From Erythrophleum ivorense (Eukaryota; Streptophyta; Magnoliopsida; Fabales; Fabaceae), in the NCBI GenBank assembly GCA_026724425.1, contig JAIUCV010000007.1, forward strand, positions 18,948,286-19,012,285: 64,000 nt of DNA, written 5' to 3'. Below are positions 47,684-58,739 of the stretch, piece after piece. The translations under genes and the position numbers were made by a program. The stretch's first letter is position 1. Every line of letters starts with the position of its first letter. The notes under the pieces are model-generated. The model saw only the letters and a program-made list of their open reading frames with translations. It searched no databases and was not told the DNA's origin.

Positions 47684-48056
47684 GAGCATTAAATACTCTG
47701 AAATTCACATAGCATTAGAGCCTTTAAGGTTTGAATGACCAAATACGACAAAATTGTCCAGCCAAACAGCCATGGGATGGCTAAAAATACTCCATTGCTT
47801 ATCACTGGGAATTGCCTAAATGGGAACAATGTTCTTAAATGGTCCCGTGTTGTACTTATGTATGTCTGAGGTAGAGGGAAGGAGGAGATCCTCACTAGAG
47901 CAGCAAGGTAGCCTGATCACAGTGACCCAAGATACAAAATTTGGCTCACTAAAAATAGTATGGTCAATATCATGGCTAGTAAATTCCATGACAACTGAAA
48001 GGAGAATTTTCTCTTGTATGGTACAGCCAAAGAAATTTGGGAAGGAACTTGGGAAG
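47684..48056 (+). pseudogene. End of the 5' LTR, primer site and gag start of copia E
   Basis: The last 26 bp of the E LTR run to 47709, followed by TAGCATTAGAGCC, close to the iMet primer site. Gag begins near 47790, with GNNVLKWSR at about 47820 and NFLLYGTAKEIWEGTWE at the end. Several stops are present. Copia D interrupts it at 48056. Confidence 0.75.
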
Positions 48057-48319
48057 TGTTGAAAGTCACGTACTTTATGGTGGCGTGATAGACATTATCT
48101 CTAGTTATTTCCCAAATTTTTTTAAAATATAGTCAACTGTAGTCTGTTACTATTCTCCTTTATTTTTGGTATTTTAGGATTAGAATTTGGTTTGTTTGTT
48201 ATCCTTGATTTCTTGGAGTTTGTTGGGCTGAATTGTAGCCAACAACTCCCTTTATTTATATCGCCATTCTGTGTGGGATGGCTCAGGAAATTATCAAGTA
48301 AAATTATTGAATTTCCAGA
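48057..48319 (+). repeat. 5' LTR of copia D
   Basis: 263 bp, homologous to 57789-58054. The 3' end has drifted from CCACA to CCAGA. Confidence 0.92.
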
Positions 48320-48331
48320 TGGTATTAGAGC
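48320..48331 (+). promoter_or_regulatory. Primer binding site of copia D
   Basis: TGGTATTAGAGC, one base from the initiator-methionine tRNA complement, immediately after the LTR. Confidence 0.9.
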
Positions 48332-48474
48332 TCTTAGGGCCTGTGCCACTAATGCTTCAATTTGGCTCAATAGGAGCCCTTCAAACTGACACTCTAGAGA
48401 CTACAACAGAGTCTTCTAGTGTCTCACCATAGAACCCATAGCCTTCTAATCCCAGCAGCTTTGTATTTGGCTCC

Positions 48475-48950
48475 ATGAACCCAGAAAATTCCCTAGTGAT
48501 GATTACCAATCATCGGTTCAATGGGAATAATTATTTACATTGGTCCCAAGGAGTTTTAATATTCATCACCGGCAAAGGAAAAGAATATCTCACCAAAGAA
48601 GCTGCTGAACCTGCACTTATAGGTCCACAATATAGATCATGGAGAGTTAAATTAACATGATCAAGTCATGGTTAGTTAACTCTATGAACCTTGAAATTGG
48701 TGAAACTTTCCTCCTCCACAAATCTACCATGGATATGTGAGATGCTGTGAAGAAGTCATATTCTTCCGTCGAAAATACAGCTACACTATTTCAAATCAAA
48801 GGGCTGATCCGTGATTTAAAACAAGGAGAACTAGACATTATCCAATACTATAATACTTTTGTTAGGTATTGGCAACAACTTGACTTATATAAAGTTCATG
48901 ACTAGAACTACAGTGAGGATTCTACCTACTACAAGAAAATTATAAGAAAG
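48475..48950 (+). pseudogene. Gag N-terminal relic of copia D
   Basis: Opens with MNPENSLVMITNHRFNGNNY and LHWSQGVLIFITGKGK, the usual copia gag N-terminus in which FNGxNYxxWS is conserved. A stop follows at 48658-48660, after which frames remain readable but broken up to the insertion point of copia C. Confidence 0.85.
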
Positions 48951-49164
48951 TGTGGTCAGATTCGGTAAATAAGTCAAAGATAGAAGGAGAGTGATTATAG
49001 GAGATTTGACTGTGATTAGGATCAGATTTATTTGTTAGGATCAGATTTACTTGTTATCGTTTTTATTCTTCTGATTTATTGCCTTTTATTTCTCATTCCA
49101 CTTGTATATATATATTGTATCTCAATTCGTGAATGATAAGAGTTTTCCAGCTCACTTAACCACA
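48951..49164 (+). repeat. 5' LTR of copia C
   Basis: 214 bp, TGTGGTCAGATTCGG to TTAACCACA. A TATATATATATTGTATC stretch near 49105 could serve as the TATA region. Confidence 0.96.
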
Positions 49165-49176
49165 TGGTATCAGAGC
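49165..49176 (+). promoter_or_regulatory. Primer binding site of copia C
   Basis: TGGTATCAGAGC, an exact complement of the 3' end of initiator-methionine tRNA, directly abutting the 5' LTR. Confidence 0.96.
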
Positions 49177-49230
49177 ATGATTCTCTGAACAGAGAAGAGA
49201 GTGCTGAAAGCAGTGAGAGGGAAGGAACCA

Positions 49231-49763
49231 CGATGGAGTTGAACCAGAGTAAAGACGGAGTACCTTTAAGGGTAGTTTCAGACTTGAAGGCTCCTCCACG
49301 TTGAACCCGAGCCAAGCTGAAGGTCCCTCTAAGGTGACTACCGGCTTCGAAGGGTCGTCGGTTCTCATTATTCTCAATAAACTCATTGGTAGAAATTGTG
49401 AGTGGGCCCTAGCTCTGCGATTGGCTATAGCAGGCCGAGGGAAGCTGGGCTACATTACGAGAGAATCATGAAGGCTAGATGGTTCGAATCCTCGGATTTT
49501 ACAACAATGGGAGACAAAGAATGCCATGATTTCTTCATGGCTCGTCAATTCCATGACTCCGATAATGAAAAGGAGCTTCATGTTCCTCCCGACGTCGCAC
49601 GAAATCTGGGAAGCAGTGCTGGAATCATACTCTGATGGTGAAGATGACGCATAGTTGTTCGAGATCAAGACTCGACTATGGGAGACGAAGCAAGGAGAGA
49701 AGGACGTGACTGAGTACTGGCTGGAGATGATGTCGCTCTGGCAAGAACGGGATTTAAATTCCG
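49231..49763 (+). pseudogene. Gag N-terminal relic of copia C
   Basis: Frames contain LIGRNCEWALALRLAIAGRG and then, in a shifted frame, SWLVNSMTP and SHEIWEAVLESYSDGEDD, the copia gag order. At least two frameshifts and a stop separate this from the long open frame that starts at 49764. No single start codon can be assigned to an intact gag. Confidence 0.8.
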
Positions 49764-51320
49764 ATGAGCAGTGGAGTTGCGCCGAAGATGCTGCGCAATT
49801 CCGGTCACGGGTTGAGTGAGAGAGTCTTCGAGTTTCTCGCTAGACTAAACCGAGGACTGGACGACGTGAGAAGCAAGATTTTGAGTCGGGTTCCCCTGCC
49901 CTCCACACGTGAAGTATTTGCAGAAGTGAGGAGAGAAGCTCTCAGGAGAAAAGTAATGTTAAGGGACGAAAATACCCCTGAGTCTTCAGCCTTAGTTTCA
50001 CATAAGACAGAACAAAATAATAGAGGGCAAAAAGGAAAGTTATGGTGTGAGCATTGTAAGAGGACCGGTCACATTAAGGATACCTGTTGGGAAATCCATG
50101 GAAAATCACTAGATTGGAGACCAAAAAAATATAAGCCCCGTGGCTATCAAGTCTCTGCCGAACAAACTTCTGAGAAGCAAGATAATAATCAGAAGCAACC
50201 TTCAACTAGCCAGAATATCCAATTAGATCAACTTTTGGAAATGTTAACAACTTTCCAAATATCTAGACAACAACAAAAGAATATACCTACTGCTAATTTT
50301 GTTCAGAAAAGTAAATGTTATCACACTCACACTAAAAAATGTTGGATTTGTGATTTAGGTGCTTTAGATCATATGACAGATGACTCTCAACTATTCTCCA
50401 CCTATAAACCATGTGCTGGCAATAAGAGAATCAAAATTGCTGATGGGTCTTACTCTGCAATAGCAGGCAAAGGGACTATTCTGGTTTCTGATTCAATTAA
50501 ATTAGATTCTGTATTACATGTCCCAAAACTAGATTACAACTTACTTTCTATAAGTCAGTTTACCAAGAAGAATAACTGTTGTGCTAAATTTTACCCTACA
50601 CATTGTATTTTTCAGGACCTATCATCGGGGAAGACGATTGGTTATGCTAGAGAACATGAAGGACTTTACTACCTGGAAGAACTTGAAGTGAGTAATGAAA
50701 GTTCACAAAAATCCTGTAATACTGTGTCCAAACCTAAGAGTGACGACCTTATGTTATGGCACAAGAGAATGGGTCATCCAAACCTTGAGTACTTATGTCG
50801 TTTATTTCCTTCATGTTGTCCGAATAAAAACATCTCTGAATTTGAGTGTGATGCCTGTGAATTTGCTAAGCACCAAAGAACCACTTTTTCCAGATCTGAA
50901 TATAAATCCACAAAACCCTTCTCTATTATTCATAGTGATGTGTGGGGACCATCTTGCATCCCAAATCGAACTCAAAAGAACTGGTTTGTTACATTTATTG
51001 ATAATCATACTCAATTATGTTGGGTATATTTGTTGAAAGATAAATCTAAAACCACTTCAGTATTTATCAATTTTTTTACTATGATACAAAATCAGTTTCA
51101 AACCAATATTCAAATTCTTTTTTCCGATAATGGGATTGAATATTCCAACAAGTCACTAAATGATTTCTTGCAAAAACACGGCATCCTCCGTAAAACTTCT
51201 TGTGTTCATAGTCCACAACAAATGGTATTGCAGAACGGAAGAATAGACATATTCTTGAAGTTGCCCGTGCACTCATGTTTACTAGTAATGTTCTTAAATA
51301 TTTTTGGGGTGATGCCATAA
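49764..51320 (+). CDS. Copia C gag C-terminus, protease and integrase frame
   Basis: A 518-codon open frame; the annotated Met is arbitrary because gag continues upstream in another frame. In order: gag end (FLARLNRGLDDVRSKIL, residues about 24-40), zinc knuckle CEHCKRTGHIKDTC (about 94-107, all CCHC ligands present), protease active site reading CDLGALDHMT (about 196; the usual DSGA is DLGA), and the integrase HHCC motif (LWHKRMGHPN and CDACEFAKHQ). The first two integrase acidic residues follow, in IIHSDVWGP and FSDNGIEYS. A 1-nt deletion in an A run near 51220 shifts the frame, so the last part is not integrase. It would act as part of the retrotransposon polyprotein in virus-like particles. 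Confidence 0.9.
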   Translation: MSSGVAPKMLRNSGHGLSERVFEFLARLNRGLDDVRSKILSRVPLPSTREVFAEVRREALRRKVMLRDENTPESSALVSHKTEQNNRGQKGKLWCEHCKRTGHIKDTCWEIHGKSLDWRPKKYKPRGYQVSAEQTSEKQDNNQKQPSTSQNIQLDQLLEMLTTFQISRQQQKNIPTANFVQKSKCYHTHTKKCWICDLGALDHMTDDSQLFSTYKPCAGNKRIKIADGSYSAIAGKGTILVSDSIKLDSVLHVPKLDYNLLSISQFTKKNNCCAKFYPTHCIFQDLSSGKTIGYAREHEGLYYLEELEVSNESSQKSCNTVSKPKSDDLMLWHKRMGHPNLEYLCRLFPSCCPNKNISEFECDACEFAKHQRTTFSRSEYKSTKPFSIIHSDVWGPSCIPNRTQKNWFVTFIDNHTQLCWVYLLKDKSKTTSVFINFFTMIQNQFQTNIQILFSDNGIEYSNKSLNDFLQKHGILRKTSCVHSPQQMVLQNGRIDIFLKLPVHSCLLVMFLNIFGVMP

Positions 51321-53626
51321 TTACTACCACTCATTTGATTAATAGAATGCCAAGTAGGACTCTTTCTTTCAAAACACCTTTAGAAACTTTACAACTCACC
51401 TATCCTACTACACACCTTGAAAATAATCTTCCTTTGAGGGTCTTTGGATGCTCAGTATTTGTTCACTTGCATCACACTACCAAACTAGATCCTCGCGCGG
51501 TTAAATATCTATTTCTTGGCTACTCTACCACCCAGAAAGGCTATAAATGCTATGATCCTGTAACTAAACGCCTCTTTATTAGTTGTGATGTAACATTTTC
51601 TAAGAAAACACCATTTTATCCCAAGTCCTCAATTCAGGGGGAGAGTTGGAGTGAATCTCGAACTTGTGAACCTTTACCAACTTGTGACCCTTTACCACCT
51701 TTACTTTCACTATCCTTACCTCAACCCAAGTCAGAAATTGTGTTAGACACTATGGGAAATTCCAACATAGGGGGAGACATAGTAACAAAGAAAAGAACTA
51801 ATGAACTTAAAATTTACTCACGGAGAAAGAAATTAGGTAGTGAACCCCAAGGTTCAAAGGCACAACTAGAATCTAAACCGATGACAGATCCTGAACCCTG
51901 ACGAGAAGAAACACTGGAGCCAGAAATGGATGAGGATGAGGATGAGGATGGTGAACAAGAAAATGAACCCTCTGATCTTGATCTTCCTATTGCTCTTAGG
52001 AAACAACCAAGAACGTGTACACTCCATTCAATAGAAAAGTTTGTGTCTTATAAGGCTCTTTCACCTCAATATTATGCATTTACTACTAATCTAGACAAGG
52101 TAAAAATTCCTAAGAATATTCAGGAAGCACTACATATACTAGAATGGAGGAATGCAGTCATGGAGGAAATGAATGCTCTCATAAAGAATGAAACTTGGGA
52201 AGAAGTCAATCTTCCAAAGGGAAAGAAGCCAGTTGGGTGCAAGTGGGTATTTACTGTGAAGTACAACTCAGATGGAACAATAGAGAGATACAAAGCTCGC
52301 CTTGTGGCAAAAGGGTTCACCCAAACTTATGGTATGGATTACACGAAAACTTTTGCTCCAATAGCCAAGTTAAATACAATTAGAGTCTTGCTTTCACTTG
52401 CTGTGAATCTTGAGTGGCCATTGCAGCAACTTGATATCAAAAATGCTTTCCTCAATGGCGACCTGAAAGAGGAAGTTTATATGACTCTTCCACCGGGATT
52501 CAATGAAGGTGAACGGGTCTGTAGGTTAAAAAAATCCTTATATGGATTAAAACAATCACCAAGAGCGTGGTTCGAGAGATTCTCCCAAGTACTCAAGGCT
52601 CGGGACTACGAGCAAGGGCAATCTGATCATACTATATTTTTCAAACACAAAGGTGGGAGGAAGACTATTTTAATTGCGTATGTGGACGATATCATCCTTA
52701 CAGCTGATGATTTGGACAAGATGGAAAGGCTTAAAGGGGCTCTCACTGCTGAATTTCAAATAAAGAACCTAGGGGAGATGAAATATTTCTTGGATATGGA
52801 GGTAGCTAGGTCGAAGAAAGGGATTTGTATATCCCAAAGAAAATACATTCTAGACTTACTCTCAGAAAGTGGTATGCTTGGATGCAAACCCAGTTACACT
52901 CCCATAGAGACAAAACGATGGGAAGATGGTGGAAAGTTGGTTGATCAAGAAAAATACCAAAGGCTGGTGGGTAAGCTCATATATCTATCTCATACAAGAC
53001 CTGACATTGCCTTCGCAGTAAATACAATAAGCCAATACATGAACTCTCCAAAAGAAAGACATCTTGATGCAGTACATAAGATATTAAGATATTTAAAGGG
53101 CACACCTGGAAGGGGTTTATTATTCAAGAAAAATGATCAAGCTAATATAGAGATCTTTACAGATGCAGATTGGGCAGGATGTATTGATGATAGAAAGTCA
53201 ACATTTGGATATTGTTCCTTTATATGGGGTAATCTGGTAACATGGAGAAGCAAGAAGCAAAGTGTTGTTGCCAGAAGTAGTGCTGAGGCAGAATTCAAAG
53301 CAATTGCACAAGGAATCTATGCAGGGCTCTGGTTAAAGAAAATATTTGAAGAATTACAAATTGAGATGAAAGCACCTATTAAATTGTATTGTGACAACAA
53401 AGCTACTATCAATATTTCCCATAATTCAGTGCAACATGACAGAACAAAATATGTGGAGATAGATAGACACTTTATAAAAGAGAAAATTGAGAAAGGGGTT
53501 GTTTGCCTGACATATATACCTACCAAAAGGCAAACTGTTGATATATTTACCAAGGCACTTGCAAGACAACCTTTTGAAGATTGTGTTGGCAAGTTGGACA
53601 TGATTAATATCTATGATCCAACTTGA
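51275..53626 (+). pseudogene. Copia C integrase C-terminus, RT and RNase H frame with one stop
   Basis: Continues pol in the +1-shifted frame. Integrase C-terminus has INRMPSRTLSFKTPLETLQL and FGCSVFVHLHHTTKLDPRAV. A single in-frame TGA at 51899-51901 interrupts the linker; the same frame then stays open to TGA at 53624 with DLDLPIALRKQPRTC, RT boxes DIKNAFLNGDL and LYGLKQSPRAW, and the catalytic YVDDIIL (about 52680). The RT C-terminus has MKYFLDMEVARSKKG. RNase H has FTDADWAGC, SSAEAEFKAIAQG and CDNKATINISHNSVQHDRTK. The RT and RNase H catalytic motifs are intact. Confidence 0.93.
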
Positions 53627-53633
53627 GGGGGAG

Positions 53634-53847
53634 TGTGATCAGATTCGGTAAATAAGTCAAAGATAGAAGGAGAGTGATTATAGGAGATTTGACAATGATT
53701 AGGATCAGATTTATTTATTAGGATCACATTTACTTGTTATCGTTTTTGTTCTTCTGATTTATTGCCTTTTATTTCTCATTCCACTTGTATATATATATTG
53801 TATCTTAATTCGTGAATGATAAGAGTTTTCCAGCTCACTTAACCACA
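53634..53847 (+). repeat. 3' LTR of copia C
   Basis: 214 bp, same length as the 5' LTR with seven substitutions and no indels by hand comparison. Preceded by the polypurine run GAGGGGGAG. Confidence 0.96.
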
Positions 53848-53852
53848 GAAAG

Positions 53853-54380
53853 GAATGTAACTATACGTTTCTCTTGGAACTCAATGCCATGTTTGAAGAT
53901 GTTAGGGGTAGAGTAATGTCTAGATGGCTACTCCCCCCCTAAACAAAGTATTTGTTGAAATGTGGGAAGGGAGTCGAAAGCAGTTAACCTGGAATTCTTC
54001 TATTCCTTAATCTATCTCGAAGTCCTCTACCATGGCTTCTCATAGCAACACTACTTTGGCCTATAAGCAGAAGAAAGGTGATAAACCTTGATGTGATCAT
54101 TATGACCAAATGTCGTCACTTTCATGGAAAGCCAACTAATTGAAAAACTCGTCACCAAAAGGAGTCACGTGGCCTTTTGGCAACTACTAAGGAGCAAAAT
54201 CTAGGACATAATGAACCCAACATGTCCAACAAGGAGCTGCTAGCCATCTTGCAGAAAAGGCTTATTGACCAAGGCCAAAATTCTTACCAAGTCATTGGCA
54301 CAAGAGTTATTGCTCAGAAAGGTAATTCTTCCATGGCACACCATAAGACATCCAACACTTGGATAGTTAATTCTGGTGCC
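53853..54380 (+). pseudogene. Gag C-terminal relic of copia D
   Basis: Gag resumes in the same sense after copia C: NYTFLLELNAMFEDVRGRVM, then a degraded zinc-knuckle region near 54090. An open stretch (54177-54386) leads into the protease. Confidence 0.8.
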
Positions 54381-54825
54381 AGTTAATTCTGGTGCCATGG
54401 ACCATATGGCCAGTAATATCTCTCTCTTAGATGATGTTGTTCCACATTCTAATAAATGTCACATGACAGTAGCTGATGATACTTTGGCTGAAATTAGTGG
54501 TAGAGGTGTTGTGAAAATTTCAGACCATTTGATCCTCAAGGATCTCCTTCTTGTACTCACACTTAAATACAACTTGCTATCTATAAGCAAATTAGGCAAG
54601 GATTCAAATTGTAAGGCTAACTTTAATGCATTTGGTTGTCATTTTCAGGATTTGGAGTTGGGAAAGAGGATTGGCAATGCTAGAGAGTATGCTGGACTTT
54701 ATTGGATGGAGGGACCAAAAAAGACATACAAATCTGGTTTGTCAAATTTTATTTCTTCTACTAATAACAATGATGTATTGTTATGGCACTACAGGCTAGG
54801 CCATCCAAACTTTTATTATATGTAA
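54340..54825 (+). pseudogene. Protease relic of copia D
   Basis: The active site reads WIVNSGAS, so the catalytic Asp has become Asn. A 16-bp tandem duplication (54366-54381 and 54382-54397) repeats the NSGA codons and shifts the frame. The following frame has DHMASNISLLDDVVPHSNKC and LKYNLLSISKLGKD, then the integrase zinc-finger start LLWHYRLGHPNFYYM before a stop at 54823. Confidence 0.88.
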
Positions 54826-55650
54826 AAGTTGTTCCCTCAGCTGGTTCATAAAGATTCCTCCTTTCCCAATTGTGAAATATGTCATCTCTCTAAACACACC
54901 AAATCTACCTACCCCTCTTGTCCTCACCAACCTTCCCAACCTTTCTCTTATTCATAGTGATATTTGGGGCCCTTCAAATACTAAAAACATTAATGGTGCA
55001 AGGTAGTTTGTTTTCTTCATAGATGACCACACTAGATTAACATGGGTGTATTTACTTAAAGAAAAATCTAAAGTTGCCACTGTATTTCAGACATTTCACA
55101 AACTAATTCAGACTCAATTCCAAACTGCCATTTAAATTTTACGAACTGATAATGGGAGAAAGTTCTACAATACCACACTTAAATCTTACCTAATCCATCA
55201 TGGAATCATCCATCAAAGTTCATGTGTAAATACCCCACAAGAGAATGGTGTGGTAGAGAGGAAGAATAGGCATCTATTAGAAGTGGCCCGGTCTCTTTTA
55301 TTTACCTCCAATGCTCCTAAAAGTTATTGGGGAGAGACTGTATTAACAGCCACATATTTAATCAATAGGATGCCTTCAAGGGTCTTAAAATTCATCTCAC
55401 CCTACCAAAAACTCCTTGAACACTACCCCACAAATAAGTTCATGTCTACTCTTCCCTATCAAAAGTTTGGATGCACTTCATTTTTACATAATGACAATAA
55501 GGGTAAACTTGAGCCTAGAGCTATTTAGTGTTATATTCATTGGGTACTCCTTTACCAAGAAGGGCTATACATGCTATTCATCCTCCATGAACGAAGTGTT
55601 CACTATCTTGGATGTTACCTTCTTTGAAACCACCTTCTTTTACTCCTAAA
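54826..55650 (+). pseudogene. Integrase relic of copia D
   Basis: Pieces of the integrase core are readable: HSDIWGPS near 54955 and LRTDNGRKFYN near 55140. VERKNRHLLEVARSLLFTSN begins at 55253, with INRMPSRVLKFISPYQKLLE after it. Frameshifts and stops occur near 54950, 55010 and 55525. Confidence 0.85.
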
Positions 55651-56171
55651 TACCCATTCAGGGGGAAACTTCTGACATACAAAAGGAATGGCTGCTTAGA
55701 AGTGACTTTGGGCCTTCTCATCATGAACTTAACTCAACTATACCAGATTTCATCCAAAACAAAACCATAATTTCCCAAACCAAGCCTACACCTGAGCTTG
55801 AACCAAATAAAACCTGTCCACCTGGATCTGGACCAAATAAAACCTATCCCACTCTACCTAAGACCTGCCCAAGTGCTATACAAGAAAAAGAAATGCTGGT
55901 TTACAACAGAAAAAGAAGAAATAAATTAAATCTTGTGACAGAACAACAGGTGGAGCAGAACCATGTGATGGATGAGCAAGAAGAACACCAAAACTCTTAG
56001 AAATGCACACATTCTGAGCAAAGTCAGTCCACTTCTCTTACTTCAAGTTCAGAATACCAAGAGGCTTTAAATGTTCCTATTGTTCTAAAGAAAGGGGTAA
56101 GAAATTGCACAAAACATCCCATTAATAATTTTATTGCTTATGACAAATTCTCTCCTAAGCTACAAGCATTT
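55651..56171 (+). pseudogene. Linker region of copia D
   Basis: Low-conservation, proline-rich segment (PELEPNKTCPPGSGPNKTYP around 55790-55850) followed by the pre-RT motif region near 56090 (RNCTKHPINNFIAYDKF). Broken by a stop at 55998. No separate gene is present. Confidence 0.7.
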
Positions 56172-57190
56172 GTGCAGAATGTTTCCATAGAAAAAATCCC
56201 AACTAATGTCTATGAGGCAGCTAAGAAACCAGAATGGCAGGGTGCAAGTCAAGAGAAGTTGAATGCTCTTAAGAACAAAGCTTGGGAAGTTGTTGATCTC
56301 CCTCTTGGAAAGACTCCCGTGGGCTGTAAGTGGATATTTACAATGAAATACAATTTGGCTGTCAGTATTAATCACCACAAAGCAAGACTTGATGCCAAAA
56401 GGTTTACTCAAACCCAAGGCATTGACTATCAAGAGACTTTTGCTCCAACCACAAAATTCAACACTATTAAAGTCTTACTCTCCCTTGCTGCAAATCTTGA
56501 CTGGTCAGTACATCAAATAGATGTGAAGGATGCATTTCTAAATGGAGACCTTGAGAAGGAGGTGTACATGGAAATGCCACCAGGCATAGAGAATCTAAAC
56601 AATGGTAAAACAGTATGTAAACTTTATAAATTTTTGTATGGACTCAAGCAATCTCCAAGAGCCTAGTTTGAGCAATTCACTACCGTTGTAAAAAATAAAA
56701 GGTATATTCAGTGTTAGACAGACAACACTTTGTTTATTAAACATAGTTTTGATGGAAGATTGGTAATCTTGATTGTCTATATAGATGATATTGTGGTTAT
56801 AGGAAATTATAATAATGAAATTAATAAGTTGATGAAATCTCTTGTAGCAGAGTTTGAGGTAAAAATTCTTGGCAGTCCAAGATACCTCCCAAGAATGGAA
56901 GTTGCTAGAACAAAAGTTGGCATTTCTATGTCACAAAGAAAATACACCTTGGATCTCCTTAAAGAGATAGGTATGTTAGGATGCAAACCTGCAGAAACTT
57001 CAATGGAAGCTGACTACAAATTGAAACTTAAGAAGGAAAGCCTTCCAATTGACATTGGGAGGTACCAAAGACTTGTAAGAAGGCTTATCTACTTGTCTCA
57101 TACTCATCCAAATATTAGTTTTCTTGTGAGCGTAGTTAGCCAGTTCATAAACAATCCTAATGAGGAACACTTGGAATTGGTTTAGAAAAT
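56172..57190 (+). pseudogene. Reverse transcriptase relic of copia D
   Basis: Contains WEVVDLPLGKTPVGCKWIFT, DVKDAFLNGDLEKEVYMEMP and LYGLKQSPRA, then a stop at 56664 where Trp is expected (TAG for TGG). The catalytic box is YIDDIVV near 56780 and is intact. The C-terminal part has MSQRKYTLDLLKEIGMLGCK. It ends with a stop at 57183. Two further stops lie between the pieces. Confidence 0.9.
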
Positions 57191-57780
57191 TCGTTGGTAC
57201 CTTAAAATGACTCCTGGTGAAGACTTATTTTTCAAAAGGGGTACTTTTAGAGGCATTGAAGTGTTTTCAGATGCAAATTGGGTAGGGTTTGTGACCAATA
57301 GAAGATTCACTATTGGCTACTCTACATTTGTGTAGGGAAACTTAGTTACTTGGATGAACAAGAAGTAGGCAGTTGTTGCAAGTAGTAGTGCAGAAGCACA
57401 ATTCCATGCATTGGCACTTGGAATTTGTGATGGAATTTGGTTACAGAGACTACTAAAGGAGCTCAAATTGTTTGATGACTTGCCTATGCAAGTATTTTGT
57501 GATAACATAGCCATTATTGGAATAGCAAAAAATCCTATCCATCATGATAGGACGAAGCCTATGGAAATTGATCGCCACTTCATTAAAAGAAAGATTGATT
57601 GAGGCTTGCTTGAATTAAATTATATTCCTTCCGATTCTCAAGTTGCAGATTTGATGACAAAGGTTATTGCTAAAGTTAAGTTTGAAGAACTTTGATTTGA
57701 TCTGATTCTTGATGACTGAGGCTTGCTTGCATTAAATTATATTCCAAGTTGGGAATAATCAATATCCACTCCCTAACTTG
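57191..57780 (+). pseudogene. RNase H relic of copia D
   Basis: Reads VFSDANWVGF (near 57270), SSAEAQFHALALGICDGIW (57390) and CDNIAIIGIAKNPIHHDRTK, with stops at 57334, 57366 and 57600. A 29-bp segment (TGAGGCTTGCTTGAATTAAA...) is repeated with one change at 57600 and 57717, close to the 3' end. Confidence 0.87.
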
Positions 57781-57788
57781 ATGAGGAG

Positions 57789-58054
57789 TGTTGAAAGTCA
57801 CGTATTTTATGGTAGTGTGATAGAGATTATCTTTGGTTATTTCTCAGATTTGTTTTTAAAACTTTAGTCAACTATAGTCTATTATTATTCTCCTTTATTT
57901 TCGGTATTCTAGGATTAGAACTTGGTTTGTTTGTTATCCCTAATTTCTTGGAGTTTGTTGGGCTGAATTGTAGCCAACAACACCCTTTATTTATATCGCC
58001 ATTCTGTGTGGGATGGATCAAGCAATTATCAAATAAAATTACTGAATTTCCACA
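57789..58054 (+). repeat. 3' LTR of copia D
   Basis: 266 bp, starts TGTTGAAAGTCACGTATTTT and ends TTTCCACA, followed by the GGAAG duplication. Confidence 0.92.
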
Positions 58055-58700
58055 GGAAGCATACTCTTCGAGTGAGAATTCAGCAGTCATATTTGAAATA
58101 AAAGCCATCATTAATAACCTAAGGTAGGGGGAGATGGAAATAGTTAGTATTTCAACATTCTCATCAGGCACTGGCAGCAACAAGATGCTATTTAAGTTTA
58201 TAATTGGTTGTGTTGGGTTGATGCAGCAAACTACAAGAACATAGTGGAGAAAAAGAGAACCTACAAATTTCTGATGGGGCAGAGCAATACATTTGAAGAG
58301 ATTAGAAGCAAAATCTTAGGCATTAAACTTCTTCCTTCACTCAAACTTTTTTTTAAAGTGAGGCGTGAGGAAAGCAAAAATAGAATAACTCAAGGACCTC
58401 AAGCCTCTCATCTAAATACTGAATCCTTTGCTATGGTGACTCGTGGTGCACAAAACCCAACTATAGACTTCAAATAGAGAATGTAGACGAGAGCTCAATG
58501 TGGCCATTGCCCAAAATCAGGTGACACAAAGGAGGTTTGCTAGAAAATCCATGGCAAGCCTTAGGATTGGAAATCAAAGCAAAAGGGAGAAGCCCATGGC
58601 TATACAACAAGTAGTGAAGAAAAGGCTCAATAGGAAATTCCTCTATTTAGCAAGGAGCAGTTGGACCTACTCCAGAGGATTTTTTTTTTTTTGGGGGGGA
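58055..58700 (+). pseudogene. Gag continuation of copia E
   Basis: Resumes directly after copia D's duplication in the same sense: SAVIFEIKAIINNLR, then KRTYKFLMGQSNTFEEIRSK and ILGIKLLPSLKLFFKVRREE, the standard copia gag order. A degraded zinc-knuckle lies near 58500. The segment ends in a T13G7 homopolymer tract. Confidence 0.85.
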
Positions 58701-58703
58701 GGG
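58681..58703. repeat. T-run followed by G-run
   Basis: A run of about 13-14 T followed by seven G, then AGGGG. It has the same T-then-G arrangement as the sense strand of the two tracts in HUB1 intron 3. Confidence 0.9.
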
Positions 58704-58739
58704 GTGGTGTGCAAAACCTAAATCCTACCAAGAATGTAG

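Larger units (their letters stand above)
48951..53847 (+). mobile_element. Copia C, youngest and nearly intact, inserted in gag of copia D
   Basis: A 4.9-kb copia element with two 214-bp LTRs (48951-49164 and 53634-53847) differing at 7 positions by hand count. An exact 5-bp target duplication GAAAG lies at 48946-48950 and 53848-53852. It has a perfect primer site and a clean polypurine run ACTTGAGGGGGAG before the 3' LTR. Pol is interrupted only by one 1-nt deletion in integrase and one stop before RT; gag has a few more defects. It is the most deeply nested intact insertion on this side of the stack and the best candidate for recent activity of its family. Confidence 0.96.
48057..58054 (+). 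mobile_element. Copia D, inserted in gag of copia E
   Basis: LTRs at 48057-48319 and 57789-58054, both beginning TGTTGAAAGTCACGTA and highly similar. An exact 5-bp target duplication GGAAG lies at 48052-48056 and 58055-58059. The primer site TGGTATTAGAGC (48320) directly follows the 5' LTR and TTGATGAGGAG precedes the 3' LTR. The coding order is gag, protease, integrase, RT and RNase H. Gag is interrupted by copia C (48951-53847). Frameshifts and stops occur in every domain, so it is non-autonomous today. Confidence 0.93.

Noticed and set aside
49478..49494. A GGTTCGAATCC-like tRNA T-loop
   Set aside because: It sits in the gag relic of copia C and there is no matching acceptor stem, D-loop or anticodon arm.
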